Source of the DNA: Chryseobacterium sp. MEBOG06
GTDB taxonomy: Bacteria; Bacteroidota; Bacteroidia; Flavobacteriales; Weeksellaceae
DNA: 64,000 nucleotides
NCBI RefSeq assembly: GCF_021869765.1
Contig: NZ_CP084580.1
Location: 1,550,001-1,614,000, forward strand
Direction of reading: 5' to 3'
Shown here: in pieces, positions 1 to 7,794 of the stretch
Numbering within the stretch: position 1 is the stretch's first letter
How the letters are laid out: every line of letters begins with the position of its first letter
Made by a program: the position numbers and the translations under genes
The notes under the pieces: generated by a model
What the model was told of the DNA's origin: nothing
Databases searched by the model: none
The model's input: only the letters and a program-made list of their open reading frames with translations

Positions 1-321
1 AGTAAAATCGGACAAGGTCTAGGTAAATTTTCTTTTTGGCTAGGGTTTGCCATGGATATTAATGGGGTAAGGATTTATAGTAATGATCCAACTTCTCCCA
101 ATGCAGTGCATCCAGGCAAGGCCGAATTAAATACAGTAATGGGATATGTGGGTTTAAAAGGAGGAGCTTACGGAACTATAATTAGCACTTTATATTTTGG
201 AGTTGATAATTATTATCCAGGAGGATGGATCGGTGCTTCTGAAACTGCTGACAGAACCGAAAAATATGAACAACAAACTACAAGACATCCGTTTTTTAGT
301 AATTCTGCGATAAAATTTTAA
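1..321 (+). CDS. C-terminal toxin tip of an Rhs-type polymorphic toxin (5' end outside window)
   Basis: The reading frame is open from the first base, so this is the end of a longer gene and the ATG at 52 is internal. The 106 visible residues contain a glycine-rich, moderately hydrophobic stretch (around LNTVMGYVGLKGG and ending FGVDNYYPGGW) of a type seen at the C-terminal ends of Bacteroidota Rhs proteins. I do not recognise a catalytic fold. Its stop lies two bases before the ATG of a three-helix membrane protein, the usual toxin-immunity layout, and the next five cassettes repeat this arrangement. Assignment as a toxin tip is inferred from context; the activity is unknown. Confidence 0.6.
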   Translation, partial: SKIGQGLGKFSFWLGFAMDINGVRIYSNDPTSPNAVHPGKAELNTVMGYVGLKGGAYGTIISTLYFGVDNYYPGGWIGASETADRTEKYEQQTTRHPFFSNSAIKF

Positions 322-323
322 TT

Positions 324-839
324 ATGAAAAAGATAAAAAAAGGTTATTATTGTTTTTATTATGTGCTATATAAATATTCACAGAGTTCTGCTTTTCCTAA
401 TTATTTTACAGCAAGCATTCTTTTAGGTATATTAGAAATTTTGGTAATAAATTCGTTTATTAATTATTATGATATTTTCAACCCTTCAAAATTAGGAATT
501 TTTGAAAGTAAAGTATTTTGGATTTTAATAGTTTTTATATTAGTATTACTTGACTACTTGATTTTCCATTACAAAGATCAATGGAAGTATATAATAAAGG
601 AATTTGATAGTTTTTCTAAAGAAAAAAATAGAACGAATAAATGGATTGTATATAGTATTTCTGCATCAATAATTATTAATTTTATTTTTTCATTTTATTT
701 GTTATTTGCACAAGCAAAACAAAATCAGACTGGCCCCTATGCACCTGAAATTGTTACCAAAGAAAGGAGAGAAGATTCTTTGCAAAAAGCTAAACAAATA
801 GAAAATCTTAAAAAAATCTATGGTGAGGATAAAAAATAA
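324..839 (+). CDS. Putative membrane immunity protein for the upstream toxin tip
   Basis: A 171-residue protein that I do not recognise by family. It has three probable membrane helices, at roughly residues 27-47, 64-84 and 108-130, and a charged lysine-rich C-terminal tail. There is no signal peptide with a cleavage site. It starts two bases after the toxin-tip stop, so translational coupling is likely, and it is followed by an intrinsic terminator. Position and membrane topology suggest it protects the cell against the membrane-active or membrane-translocated tip encoded just upstream. The immunity role is inference; a small unrelated membrane protein is the alternative. Confidence 0.55.
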   Translation: MKKIKKGYYCFYYVLYKYSQSSAFPNYFTASILLGILEILVINSFINYYDIFNPSKLGIFESKVFWILIVFILVLLDYLIFHYKDQWKYIIKEFDSFSKEKNRTNKWIVYSISASIIINFIFSFYLLFAQAKQNQTGPYAPEIVTKERREDSLQKAKQIENLKKIYGEDKK

Positions 840-867
840 TGCAAATTTGTTGTATTAATAATAGATA

Positions 868-895
868 GAGCATTGTTTTCTCAATGCTCTCTTTT
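868..895 (+). terminator. Intrinsic terminator ending toxin-immunity cassette 1
   Basis: Perfect 8-bp stem GAGCATTG / CAATGCTC with a 6-nt loop, followed by TCTTTT. The ATG at 884 lies inside the right arm of this hairpin, so it is unlikely to be the start of the following reading frame. Confidence 0.75.
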
Positions 896-1654
896 ATGAC
901 ATCATCTACCGGAGTGACTCTAAATCCAGATAGTTTTGGTGATGGTTATTCTTTATTTGATCAGGTTAAAGATGGATTAGGAAAACAAAATATATTTATT
1001 GACTTTAATAAAAAAGGTGATATGTACTGGTGGACAGGAGAGGCCACCCAGACTTCTTACAGAATTGGTGATGAAATGTATGGAGAAGGTGATCTGGGAG
1101 TCATGCATAGTATGAAACTTAATTCAGACACTTCTTGGGATGCCTATAAAAACTGGGCAGATTATGGATCTGGAACAATTGGAACGATGTATCAAGCAAT
1201 AGCAGATCAACGTACTGCACTATATAATAGAGGCTATTGGATAGATAATCTTGGAAATCAAAGAAGTATTCGATACGCAGGAAGAGCAGCAGGCTCACAA
1301 ATAGGATTGAGAAGCAATTATGTACGAACCACTGCAATGTATGGAAAATATGCTAAAAGATTGGGATACGTTGGTTATGCACTTGGTGCTTACGAAGTAG
1401 GTGAAGGATTATCTAATGACGGTTGGAATCCTGGAAAAAATACTACAGTTGCTGCAGCTACAGTAGGCACAGGTATTGCTGTAAGTTATGCGGCTGGAGC
1501 TGGTGCAACTTGGCTTACTGGTGCTTTTGCTGGTGCTTTTGGTGGTTCTGTAGCCCCGGGTGTTGGTACTGTAATAGGATTTATAGTGGGAGGTGTGGCA
1601 GGATATTTTGCAAGCGATTATGTCGGTGAAGCAGTACAAAATTCTTACAAATAA
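896..1654 (+). CDS. Orphan Rhs toxin tip without Rhs core (cassette 2)
   Basis: A 252-residue frame from ATG 896; an in-frame ATG at 884 sits in the preceding terminator and is discounted. No Rhs core precedes it, so this is a displaced C-terminal module. Residues from about 45 to 185 are nearly identical to the tip encoded at 3547-3960 (shared WWTGEATQTSYRIGDEMYG segment). The last 60 or so residues, a Gly/Ala-rich hydrophobic tail, are different. No secretion signal or catalytic motif is visible. The tail resembles glycine-zipper membrane segments, which would fit a pore-forming or membrane-targeted toxin. Whether it is expressed without an N-terminus is doubtful; it may be a silent module for recombination. 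Confidence 0.6.
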   Translation: MTSSTGVTLNPDSFGDGYSLFDQVKDGLGKQNIFIDFNKKGDMYWWTGEATQTSYRIGDEMYGEGDLGVMHSMKLNSDTSWDAYKNWADYGSGTIGTMYQAIADQRTALYNRGYWIDNLGNQRSIRYAGRAAGSQIGLRSNYVRTTAMYGKYAKRLGYVGYALGAYEVGEGLSNDGWNPGKNTTVAAATVGTGIAVSYAAGAGATWLTGAFAGAFGGSVAPGVGTVIGFIVGGVAGYFASDYVGEAVQNSYK

Positions 1655-1662
1655 ATTAAATT

Positions 1663-2199
1663 ATGACAGATATTGTTTTCAGAAAAAATAAATTAAAATA
1701 TTTATTTTTTTTCGTAATACTTTTAATAATATTGCTTTTCACAATATATTTTAGTATTAAATTCATTTCTAACCCTTCTAAATACATTTATGCACTAATG
1801 CCTAATGAATTAATTGTATTTATAGTAGGGATAATGGGAATTTTAGGTTCATTCGTTTTATCTTACATTATGATAAAAAGTATTTTTAATAAAGAATTTT
1901 TCATTAGGATTAATCAAAAAGGGTTATTTTTAGGTATAATTCAATATTCTAATAGATTAATTAACTGGAATGATATAACAAAAATTGAAATTATAGACGT
2001 TAATAATATTAAGCATATTATAATTTATATCAAGAATATTGAGTATTATAAAAATAAAGAAAAAGGACTTGAAAAATATTTCTTTATTTCAAGAACTAAA
2101 AAATACGGGACACCATATGTAATAAATACCAATGCTTTATCAGCTAAAATTAGTGATATTACTGAGGCAATAGTTCAAAATTGGAAAAAGTTTAAATAA
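1663..2199 (+). CDS. STM3941-family membrane protein, probable immunity protein of cassette 2
   Basis: 178 residues with two N-terminal membrane helices (about residues 12-35 and 48-70), then a soluble domain carrying the INWNDITKIEI and KYGTPYVI signatures. These match my recollection of the STM3941 family of unknown function. It starts 8 bases after the toxin-tip stop. It is homologous to, but clearly diverged from, the protein at 4160-4717, which follows a tip with the same body but a different tail. Known: the family has no assigned reaction. Inferred: here it is the cognate immunity protein. The gene is followed directly by direct repeat A rather than by a terminator. Confidence 0.7.
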   Translation: MTDIVFRKNKLKYLFFFVILLIILLFTIYFSIKFISNPSKYIYALMPNELIVFIVGIMGILGSFVLSYIMIKSIFNKEFFIRINQKGLFLGIIQYSNRLINWNDITKIEIIDVNNIKHIIIYIKNIEYYKNKEKGLEKYFFISRTKKYGTPYVINTNALSAKISDITEAIVQNWKKFK

Positions 2200-2217
2200 T
2201 TTCCCTCCCCCGCTCAG

Positions 2218-2234
2218 CGAAGTTTGTAACTTCG
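2218..2234. repeat. Short REP-like hairpin at the start of repeat A
   Basis: CGAAGTT-TGT-AACTTCG forms a 7-bp stem with a 3-nt loop. The same hairpin occurs at 4698-4714 in copy B. It sits exactly at the junction between immunity gene and repeat. Confidence 0.6.
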
Positions 2235-2292
2235 TAGCAGATTGACTAGTCCTAATACAAAACAGAACTACATTGCTGTAATGTTTTTAAGT

Positions 2293-2482
2293 TTAGAAGC
2301 TTTGAGTAAAAGCATCGATGGTTGCAGATATGTGAGCTTTGGTATCGCTGTCGAGTTCCTGTGTCGCTTTTAGTTTATTAAGAGTGGCTCATACAGTCCA
2401 TCTTTTACGAGATAATCTAAGGTGACGCCTGAAGCATTCGCAATTTTTGTAGCCAGGTCAATCGACGGAACATTTTTCCCTC
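2293..2482 (-). pseudogene. Frameshifted C-terminal fragment of an XRE-family regulator (copy A)
   Basis: Read on the minus strand, the DNA encodes VPSIDLATKIANASGVTLDY followed by LVKDGLYE, the end of an HTH_3 domain. A change of frame is then needed to continue as LNKLKATQELDSDTKAHIS and a stop. This matches the C-terminal half of the roughly 110-residue XRE regulators common in Bacteroidota. The recognition-helix half is absent; the sequence there is replaced by an unrelated terminator. The same relic with the same frame change is in copy B at 4773-4960, so it decayed before duplication. It is not expected to make a working protein. Confidence 0.7.
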
Positions 2483-2525
2483 GCTAACGCAAAATTGCAT
2501 CGTGTGGTGAAATAATAATAACAAG

Positions 2526-2553
2526 ACCACTGCTATTGAGCAGTGGTTTTGTG
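2526..2553 (+). terminator. Terminator-like hairpin inside repeat A
   Basis: Perfect 9-bp stem ACCACTGCT / AGCAGTGGT with loop ATTG, followed by TTTGTGTT. It precedes the Rhs core fragment and overlaps the ATG at 2543, arguing that the ORF from that ATG is not translated from there. Confidence 0.65.
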
Positions 2554-4153
2554 TTGTAAAACGTGTTCTATTTTTTATCTGAAAATAAAGTGCAATCTTA
2601 GCTGGATAAAGGGGGGGAAGTCTGTACAATATAACTACCTGAATCTTTCTGATCAGTATGTGATCCACCAGAATAGTTTTGGAAAGCCAACCTATAGCAC
2701 TATCAATTACCTTTACCGTGCTGACGGAACCAAGCTTCGTAAAACATTTTCTTCTTCCTCACCAAGAGGATCAACCTCAACCCGCATTACAGACTATCTG
2801 GACGGTTTTCAGTACAGCTACTTTGAAGGCGGAGGAATTTGCCTGGAATGCAGAACAGAAAATGCATACGAACAGCAAGCTTATAAAGGAATTGTAGATA
2901 TTATATTTCCTGGTACTCCGGAATGGAGGCTTGATTTTGTGGCCACCGCAGAAGGTTTTTACAGTTTCACAGAAAACCGCTATATTTACCAGTACAGAGA
3001 CCACCTTGGAAATACCAGGGTCACCTTTGCCAAAAACAGCGCAGGCGCTCCTGAAATTACCGATACCAACAATTACTATCCATTTGGCTTAAGCCATACG
3101 GGCGGAAACGGTTTGAACTCTTCCAACTTTGGAGGTCTCTACTCTTACAAATACAATGGCAAAGAGCTTCAGGAAACCGGAATGTTTGATTACGGTTGGA
3201 GACAATATATGCCAGATCTGGGAAGATGGAACGGGATAGATCAATTGGCGGAAGCATATACTTCTATAAGTCCTTTTGCCTATGTAGCCAATAATCCTAT
3301 TTCAATGAGAGATCCTGATGGAAGATGGATGGATGCAGCTGGACATATTGATATCTCAGGATATGCAAATCCTTTTACAATTATGGCACATTCTCAAATG
3401 CTGATGACTCAGTTTATGGGGAGAACCCCAGATGAAGGCGGCGGCGGGTATCTTACTTTTGGTAAGACTCAGGCGTATAAGGACTTAATGGCATCATTTG
3501 AAAATGGGCAAAGCTTTTCATTAACCTCCCAAAACGGATATATGAAGTGGTGGACAGGAGAGGCCACCCAGACTTCTTACAGAATTGGTGATGAAATGTA
3601 TGGAGAAGGTGATCTGGGAGTCATGCATAGTATGAAACTTAATTCAGACACCTCTTGGGACGCTTATAAAAATTGGGCAGATTATGGATCTGGAATAATT
3701 GGAACTATGTACGAAGCAATAGCCGATCAACGTACTGATTTATATCGCAGGGGTTATTGGATGGATAATCTTGGAAATCAAAGAAGTATTCGATATACAG
3801 GAAGAGCAGCAGGCTCACAAATAGGATTGAGAAGTAATTATGTACGAACCACTGCAATGTATGGAAAATATGCTAAAAGATTGGGATACGTTGGTTATGC
3901 ACTTAATGCTTGTGAGGTGGGTGAAGGATTATCTAATGACGGTTGGAGACCTGGAAAAAATACTGCGGTTGCTGCAGCCAGTGTAATTGGGGGACTTGCT
4001 GGCGCAACCCAAGGTGCAATGATAGGAATGTATATTGGATCATTTATCCCAATTCTTGGAGCAGGAACAATTTTAGGTTTTGTGGTAGGAGCAGGTGTAG
4101 GATATATGTACGGAGAAATGTTTGGACAAGAAGTTGAGAATTTATATAAATGA
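2543..4153 (+). CDS. 5'-truncated Rhs core plus toxin tip (cassette 3)
   Basis: An open frame of 536 codons. Homology to Rhs proteins starts only at about 2615 (GGKSVQYNYLNL); the ATG at 2543 is within a hairpin, and GTG 2660 is the first alternative start. Codons up to about 3250 encode the end of the Rhs-associated core, with the hallmark YRDHLGNTRVTF, NNYYPFGL, YKYNGKELQETG and YGWRQYMPDLGRW motifs and the ANNPI-DPDG boundary before the variable tip. The tip shares its body with cassette 2 but has a different Gly-rich tail (IGSFIPILGAGTILGFVVGA). Lacking the N-terminal secretion and shell region, it is probably a silent or recombination-dependent module. Confidence 0.7.
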   Translation: MVLCCKTCSIFYLKIKCNLSWIKGGKSVQYNYLNLSDQYVIHQNSFGKPTYSTINYLYRADGTKLRKTFSSSSPRGSTSTRITDYLDGFQYSYFEGGGICLECRTENAYEQQAYKGIVDIIFPGTPEWRLDFVATAEGFYSFTENRYIYQYRDHLGNTRVTFAKNSAGAPEITDTNNYYPFGLSHTGGNGLNSSNFGGLYSYKYNGKELQETGMFDYGWRQYMPDLGRWNGIDQLAEAYTSISPFAYVANNPISMRDPDGRWMDAAGHIDISGYANPFTIMAHSQMLMTQFMGRTPDEGGGGYLTFGKTQAYKDLMASFENGQSFSLTSQNGYMKWWTGEATQTSYRIGDEMYGEGDLGVMHSMKLNSDTSWDAYKNWADYGSGIIGTMYEAIADQRTDLYRRGYWMDNLGNQRSIRYTGRAAGSQIGLRSNYVRTTAMYGKYAKRLGYVGYALNACEVGEGLSNDGWRPGKNTAVAAASVIGGLAGATQGAMIGMYIGSFIPILGAGTILGFVVGAGVGYMYGEMFGQEVENLYK

Positions 4154-4159
4154 TAATCT

Positions 4160-4717
4160 ATGATATATTTTAAAAAAAACTACATAAAATTAATATTAAT
4201 TATTCTAGTTCTATTTGTAATATTACTTTTAGGTATAGCCTTTGTATTAAATCCTAATAAGTATGTAACTGTAGGTACTAGAAATGGTATTATAATATTT
4301 GTAATAGGATTAGTTGCCATTCTTTTCTCAATGTTTTTAATAATTTTATTTTTTATGAAATTATTAGATAGAAAATCAATTTTTCTCATCAACAATGAAG
4401 GTATTTATGATGGTGTTAGCATTTTGAATTATCCTTTTATAAAATGGCAAGATGTCATAGGAATTGAAGAGTATGACATAAAAAATATTCCACACCTTAA
4501 AATTTCACTTAAAAATCCTACTATTTATATAAATAAAAAAAGTGGATTTCTAAAGTGGGTTTTAAATTACAACTATAATACATATCAGTCTCCAATTGTA
4601 TTAAATAGCACATACTTATCATGTTCATTTAATGATTTTAAGAAGGCTATTTTAGAGTCATATGCGAAATATGGAGATGGACTTTCTCCCTGCTCTGCGA
4701 AGTTTGTAACTTCGTAG
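4160..4717 (+). CDS. STM3941-family membrane protein, probable immunity protein of cassette 3
   Basis: 185 residues: two N-terminal membrane helices (about 10-30 and 44-68), then the STM3941-type domain with IKWQDVIGIEEY and YQSPIVLNS. It starts 6 bases after the toxin tip. Compared with its paralogue at 1663-2199, the helices and domain are conserved but many residues differ, as expected for a specificity partner. The last dozen or so residues (through SPCSAKFVTS) are encoded by the start of repeat B. The natural end has therefore been replaced by read-through into the repeat hairpin, which is a direct trace of a recombination join. Confidence 0.7.
   Translation: MIYFKKNYIKLILIILVLFVILLLGIAFVLNPNKYVTVGTRNGIIIFVIGLVAILFSMFLIILFFMKLLDRKSIFLINNEGIYDGVSILNYPFIKWQDVIGIEEYDIKNIPHLKISLKNPTIYINKKSGFLKWVLNYNYNTYQSPIVLNSTYLSCSFNDFKKAILESYAKYGDGLSPCSAKFVTS
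4698..4714. repeat. Short REP-like hairpin at the start of repeat B
   Basis: Identical to 2218-2234: CGAAGTT-TGT-AACTTCG. Here it is also translated as the C-terminus of the upstream immunity gene. Confidence 0.6.
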
Positions 4718-4772
4718 CAGATTGACTAGTCCTAATACAAAACAGAACTACATTGCTGTAATGTTTTTAAGT

Positions 4773-4960
4773 TTAGAAGCTTTGATAAAAGCATCGATGG
4801 TTGCAGATATGTGAGCTTTGGTATCGCTGTCGAGTTCCTGTGTCGCTTTTAGTTTATTAAGAGTGGCTCATACAGTCCATCTTTTACGAGATAATCTAAG
4901 GTGACGCCTGAAGCATTCGCAATTTTTGTAACCAGGTCAATCGACGGAACATTTTCCCTC
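4773..4960 (-). pseudogene. Frameshifted C-terminal fragment of an XRE-family regulator (copy B)
   Basis: Same relic as at 2293-2482, within repeat B. The minus strand reads VPSIDLVTKIANASGVTLDY, then needs a frame change to reach LDSDTKAHISATIDAF and a stop. The N-terminal DNA-binding half is missing. The shared frame defect shows that both copies descend from one dead fragment. Confidence 0.7.
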
Positions 4961-5003
4961 GCTAACGCAAAATTGCATCGTGTGGTGAAATAATAATAAC
5001 AAG

Positions 5004-5031
5004 ACCACTGCTATTGAGCAGTGGTTTTGTG
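5004..5031 (+). terminator. Terminator-like hairpin inside repeat B
   Basis: Same 9-bp stem ACCACTGCT / AGCAGTGGT and T-rich tail as at 2526. It separates the XRE relic from the Rhs core fragment of cassette 4. Confidence 0.65.
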
Positions 5032-5136
5032 TTGTAAAACGTGTTCTGTTTTTTATCTGAAAATAAAGTGTAATCTTCGCTGGATAAAGGGGGAAAGTCT
5101 GTACAATATAACTACCTGAATCTTTCTGATCAGTAT

Positions 5137-7029
5137 GTGATCCACCAGAATAGCTTTGGAAAGCCAACCTATAGTACTATCAATTACCTTTACCGTGCTG
5201 ACGGAACCAAGCTTCGTAAAACGTTTTCTTCTACCCCTCCAAGAGGATCAACTTCAACCCGCATCACAGACTATCTGGACGGTTTTCAGTACAGCTACTT
5301 TGAAGGTGGAGGAAACTGTATTACCTGCAGAACCGAAAATGCTTACGAAGCAGAAGCTTATAGAGGTATTCTGGATCCCGGTGTTATTCCGGAATGGAAA
5401 CTTGATTTTGTAGCCACCGCAGAAGGTTTTTACAGTTTCACCGAAAACCGCTATATTTACCAGTACAGAGACCACCTTGGAAATACCAGAGTCACCTTTG
5501 CCAAAAACAGCGCAGGCGCTCCTGAAATTACTGATACCAACAACTACTATCCTTTTGGATTAAACCATACCGGAGGAAACGGATTGAATTCCTCCAATTT
5601 TGGAAGTTTCTACTCTTACAAATACAACGGAAAAGAGCTTCAGGAAACCGGGATGTTTGACTATGGCTGGAGACAATATATGCCAGATCTGGGAAGATGG
5701 AACGGGATAGATCAATTGGCGGAATCTTACCATATGGCAAGCCCATATGCCTATGTAATGAATAATCCTATTTTCAATTTTGATCCCAATGGAATGCTAT
5801 CCCAGCAATTCATAGATTCAATTAATAACTCTTCTAGTGGAACAACCTGGTACAATACAGGGAGTGGTTTTACTAGTAGTGGAGGTAAATCAATGGATTA
5901 TGATGGAAATAGTATTAGTTGGAACAGTGAAACTACCGGGAATTTATTGGCAGGTGTAGGAGCAGAAGTAGGTGGAATGCATTTTACTGTTCCTGTTAAT
6001 ATAACAGTTTCCAAAGGTACACCCAGAACATGGAATGACAGGCTGAACAATGGAATTGACAGCTTTGTAATGTACAGTAAATTTACTAGTGCTCTTTGGG
6101 AAAGCAGGTTAAATTATAATCGATCTGCACTTTATTATGCTATAGAACATACTAAAGTTGGCCAGTCTGTTTCAGCTGCTGAGAATTTCATGTTCATGGA
6201 GTTACCAGCATCCCTTGCTGGAGGTGAACTATTGGCAGCTGGTTGGAGAGCAGCCGGAATGAGCAGACTTATTTGTGGTTCTGCGGGAAGACTTACCAAT
6301 GGACTTATTAAAATTTGTTTTACAGAAGGTACACTAGTAGCCGTAGAAAAAGGGAACAAAAAGATTGAAAATATTAAAAAAGGGGATCTTGTCTGGAGCT
6401 ATAACTAGAAAACAGGCGAAAAAGAGCTGAAAAAAGTAGTAGCATTATCCTTTAACACTTCTTCTTCACTAGTAAAGATATCTGTAAACGGTACGGAAAT
6501 CACCTGTACACCCGAGCATCCATTCTATGTAAACGGAAGTTGGATAGAAGCCAAAGATCTTATCAAAGGAATGCTTTTAACCAATTTAGATGAAACAACT
6601 TCTTCTGTCGAGTCTATTAATTTCTTGGATGACAAGGTAAAAGTCTATAACTTTGAGGTTGAAGGCAACCATAATTATTATGTTTCTGAGAAGGGAATTT
6701 TGGTGCATAATGATTGTAATTTACCACAATTATTCTCCCAAATAGAAGGTAAATATATGGGAGGCCAATTCAAATATGCAAATGGAGAAATAATTGAATT
6801 TTTAGCCAATCATAATGTAAAAGGAAGCACGTTGGAATTAACTGAAATGGTTTTTTATCCAAAGGGAGCTGTAGGAAATGAAATGGCTAATACATTTGGT
6901 AGAAAACAAATGGTAGAAACCTTAAAAGTTCTTCACAATAATGGTAGAGAAAATGGGTTTTCTCAAATGAGAATTCAATTTGATAGGGCTGCTAATAGCT
7001 CTTCTGCAAATCCAGGACATATAATTTGA
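5137..7029 (+). pseudogene. 5'-truncated Rhs core with Hint pretoxin domain and toxin tip, interrupted by an amber codon (cassette 4)
   Basis: One frame with a single TAG at 6406-6408. The Rhs core end (through YGWRQYMPDLGRW) covers 5092-5725 and the boundary is MNNPIFNFDPNG. A Hint (intein-like autoprocessing) domain follows: start CFTEGTLVAVEKG near 6316, the TAG directly after DLVWSYN, then the CTPEHPFYV block near 6508 and the terminal GNHNYYVSEKGILVHN near 6660-6714. Known: pretoxin-Hint domains cleave to release the tip. The tip (about 104 residues, ending SSSANPGHII) is not recognised; removing one A near 7024 would extend it as FDQIIKL, so a frameshift there is possible. Lacking an N-terminus and broken in Hint, it is probably inactive. 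Confidence 0.75.
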
Positions 7030-7053
7030 TCAAATTATTAAATTATAAATTTT

Positions 7054-7296
7054 ATGAACAATATACAATTATTAGAAAAGTATAAAGATTATACATTAGA
7101 TAAAATTGAGGATTTACTTTCGTGTATGAGAAGAAAAGATGATCTGTCTATGATGCAGTCAGCAATGTTATTAGTTTTTAAATTTAAGTTAACTATTAAA
7201 GAAGCTGATAATTATATATTAAACTCTGATACATGGAAGGACTCTAAAGATTCTGTTAATAAATTAAGAAATAATATATCTAATAGCATTGATTAA
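7054..7296 (+). CDS. Small putative immunity protein of cassette 4
   Basis: 80 residues, predicted largely helical, acidic/basic mixed, with no membrane segment or signal peptide. I do not recognise the family. It starts 24 bases after the toxin-tip stop and is followed by a good terminator at 7318. Position and size are those of a cytoplasmic immunity protein for a toxin acting in the cytoplasm. Function is inferred from position only. Confidence 0.55.
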   Translation: MNNIQLLEKYKDYTLDKIEDLLSCMRRKDDLSMMQSAMLLVFKFKLTIKEADNYILNSDTWKDSKDSVNKLRNNISNSID

Positions 7297-7317
7297 ATGG
7301 ATGATAATTAAGGCTAA

Positions 7318-7359
7318 AACTGTTCCTTTGCCTTTTCGGTAAGGGAATAGTTCATTTTT
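7318..7359 (+). terminator. Terminator ending cassette 4
   Basis: Stem AACTGTTCC / GGAATAGTT (one G-U pair), extended inward by CCTTTGCC / GGTAAGG, then CATTTTT. The Hint remnant of cassette 5 begins immediately after the T-run. Confidence 0.65.
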
Positions 7360-7786
7360 AGATGAAAAGGTAAAAGTCTATAACTTTGAGGTTGAAGGCA
7401 ACCATAATTATTATGTTTCCGAGAAAGGAATTTTAGTGCACAATAATTGTGAATGGGCAGGTGCTATAACTAATATATTAGAGAATTCTTCATCGGGTAT
7501 AACAAGACATATTTCAGAACATTTTTTTGCGGGAGAGATTAATATTGGTTGAAGACCTCTATCACAAATGTTCCAAAAGGGATTGTCTCACAAAGATATG
7601 TTAGGGGAAGCTGCATTGCGTATTGGTAAAGGTGAGGGGACTATTGGGACATCAGCGCAAGGGGCAAGACAAATAATATTAGATTTTGGAAGAGCAATTA
7701 ATGAATCGGGAACAACTAGCCAAGTAAGAATTTGGATGAATGAAACAGGAACAAGTATTAGAAGTTTACATCCTTATATTAGATAA
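7358..7786 (+). pseudogene. Hint-domain end joined to another toxin tip, interrupted by TGA (cassette 5)
   Basis: Translation from 7358 gives LDEKVKVYNFEVEGNHNYYV and then SEKGILVHNN, the same Hint end as in cassette 4. A new tip follows, containing ITRHISEHFFAGEINIG, a TGA at 7550-7552, then RPLSQMFQKGLSHKDMLGEA and so on to 7786. A single TGG-to-TGA change (Trp) would explain the stop. There is no start or Rhs core. The tip is not recognised with confidence; the spaced His residues near HISEHFF recall BECR-fold RNase toxins, but that is only a resemblance. The last 72 codons from ATG 7568 form an ORF unlikely to be functional alone. Confidence 0.65.
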
Positions 7787-7794
7787 TAATTAAT

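Larger units (their letters stand above)
2205..3253 (+). repeat. 1.04-kb direct repeat, copy A
   Basis: Bases 2205-3253 recur at about 4686-5724 with few substitutions and a few 1-2 base indels. Each copy contains, in order, a small hairpin, a minus-strand XRE-regulator fragment, an intrinsic terminator and the last 210 or so codons of an Rhs core. The copies diverge abruptly after GGCGGAA, where the toxin-specific part begins. A unit of about 2.48 kb (one cassette) lies between corresponding points, so recombination between copies could delete or amplify cassette 3. Confidence 0.85.
4686..5724 (+). repeat. 1.04-kb direct repeat, copy B
   Basis: Second copy of the repeat at 2205-3253. It shows the same order of hairpin, XRE relic, terminator and Rhs core end. 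Differences are single-base substitutions and small indels, for example five G rather than seven at the start of the Rhs core (5089-5093). After 5724 it leads into a different toxin-specific region. Confidence 0.85.

Noticed and set aside
884-895. ATG at 884 as the start of the cassette 2 protein
   Set aside because: It lies in the right arm of the terminator hairpin 868-889; ATG 896 in the same frame is outside it.
1409-1639. Minus-strand and second-frame ORFs over the Gly-rich toxin tail
   Set aside because: They mirror the repetitive Gly/Ala codons of the real frame and show no family features.
2417-2668. 83-codon minus-strand ORF covering the XRE relic
   Set aside because: It is in the wrong frame for the recognisable XRE residues and runs through the terminator hairpin; the relic is better described as a frameshifted fragment.
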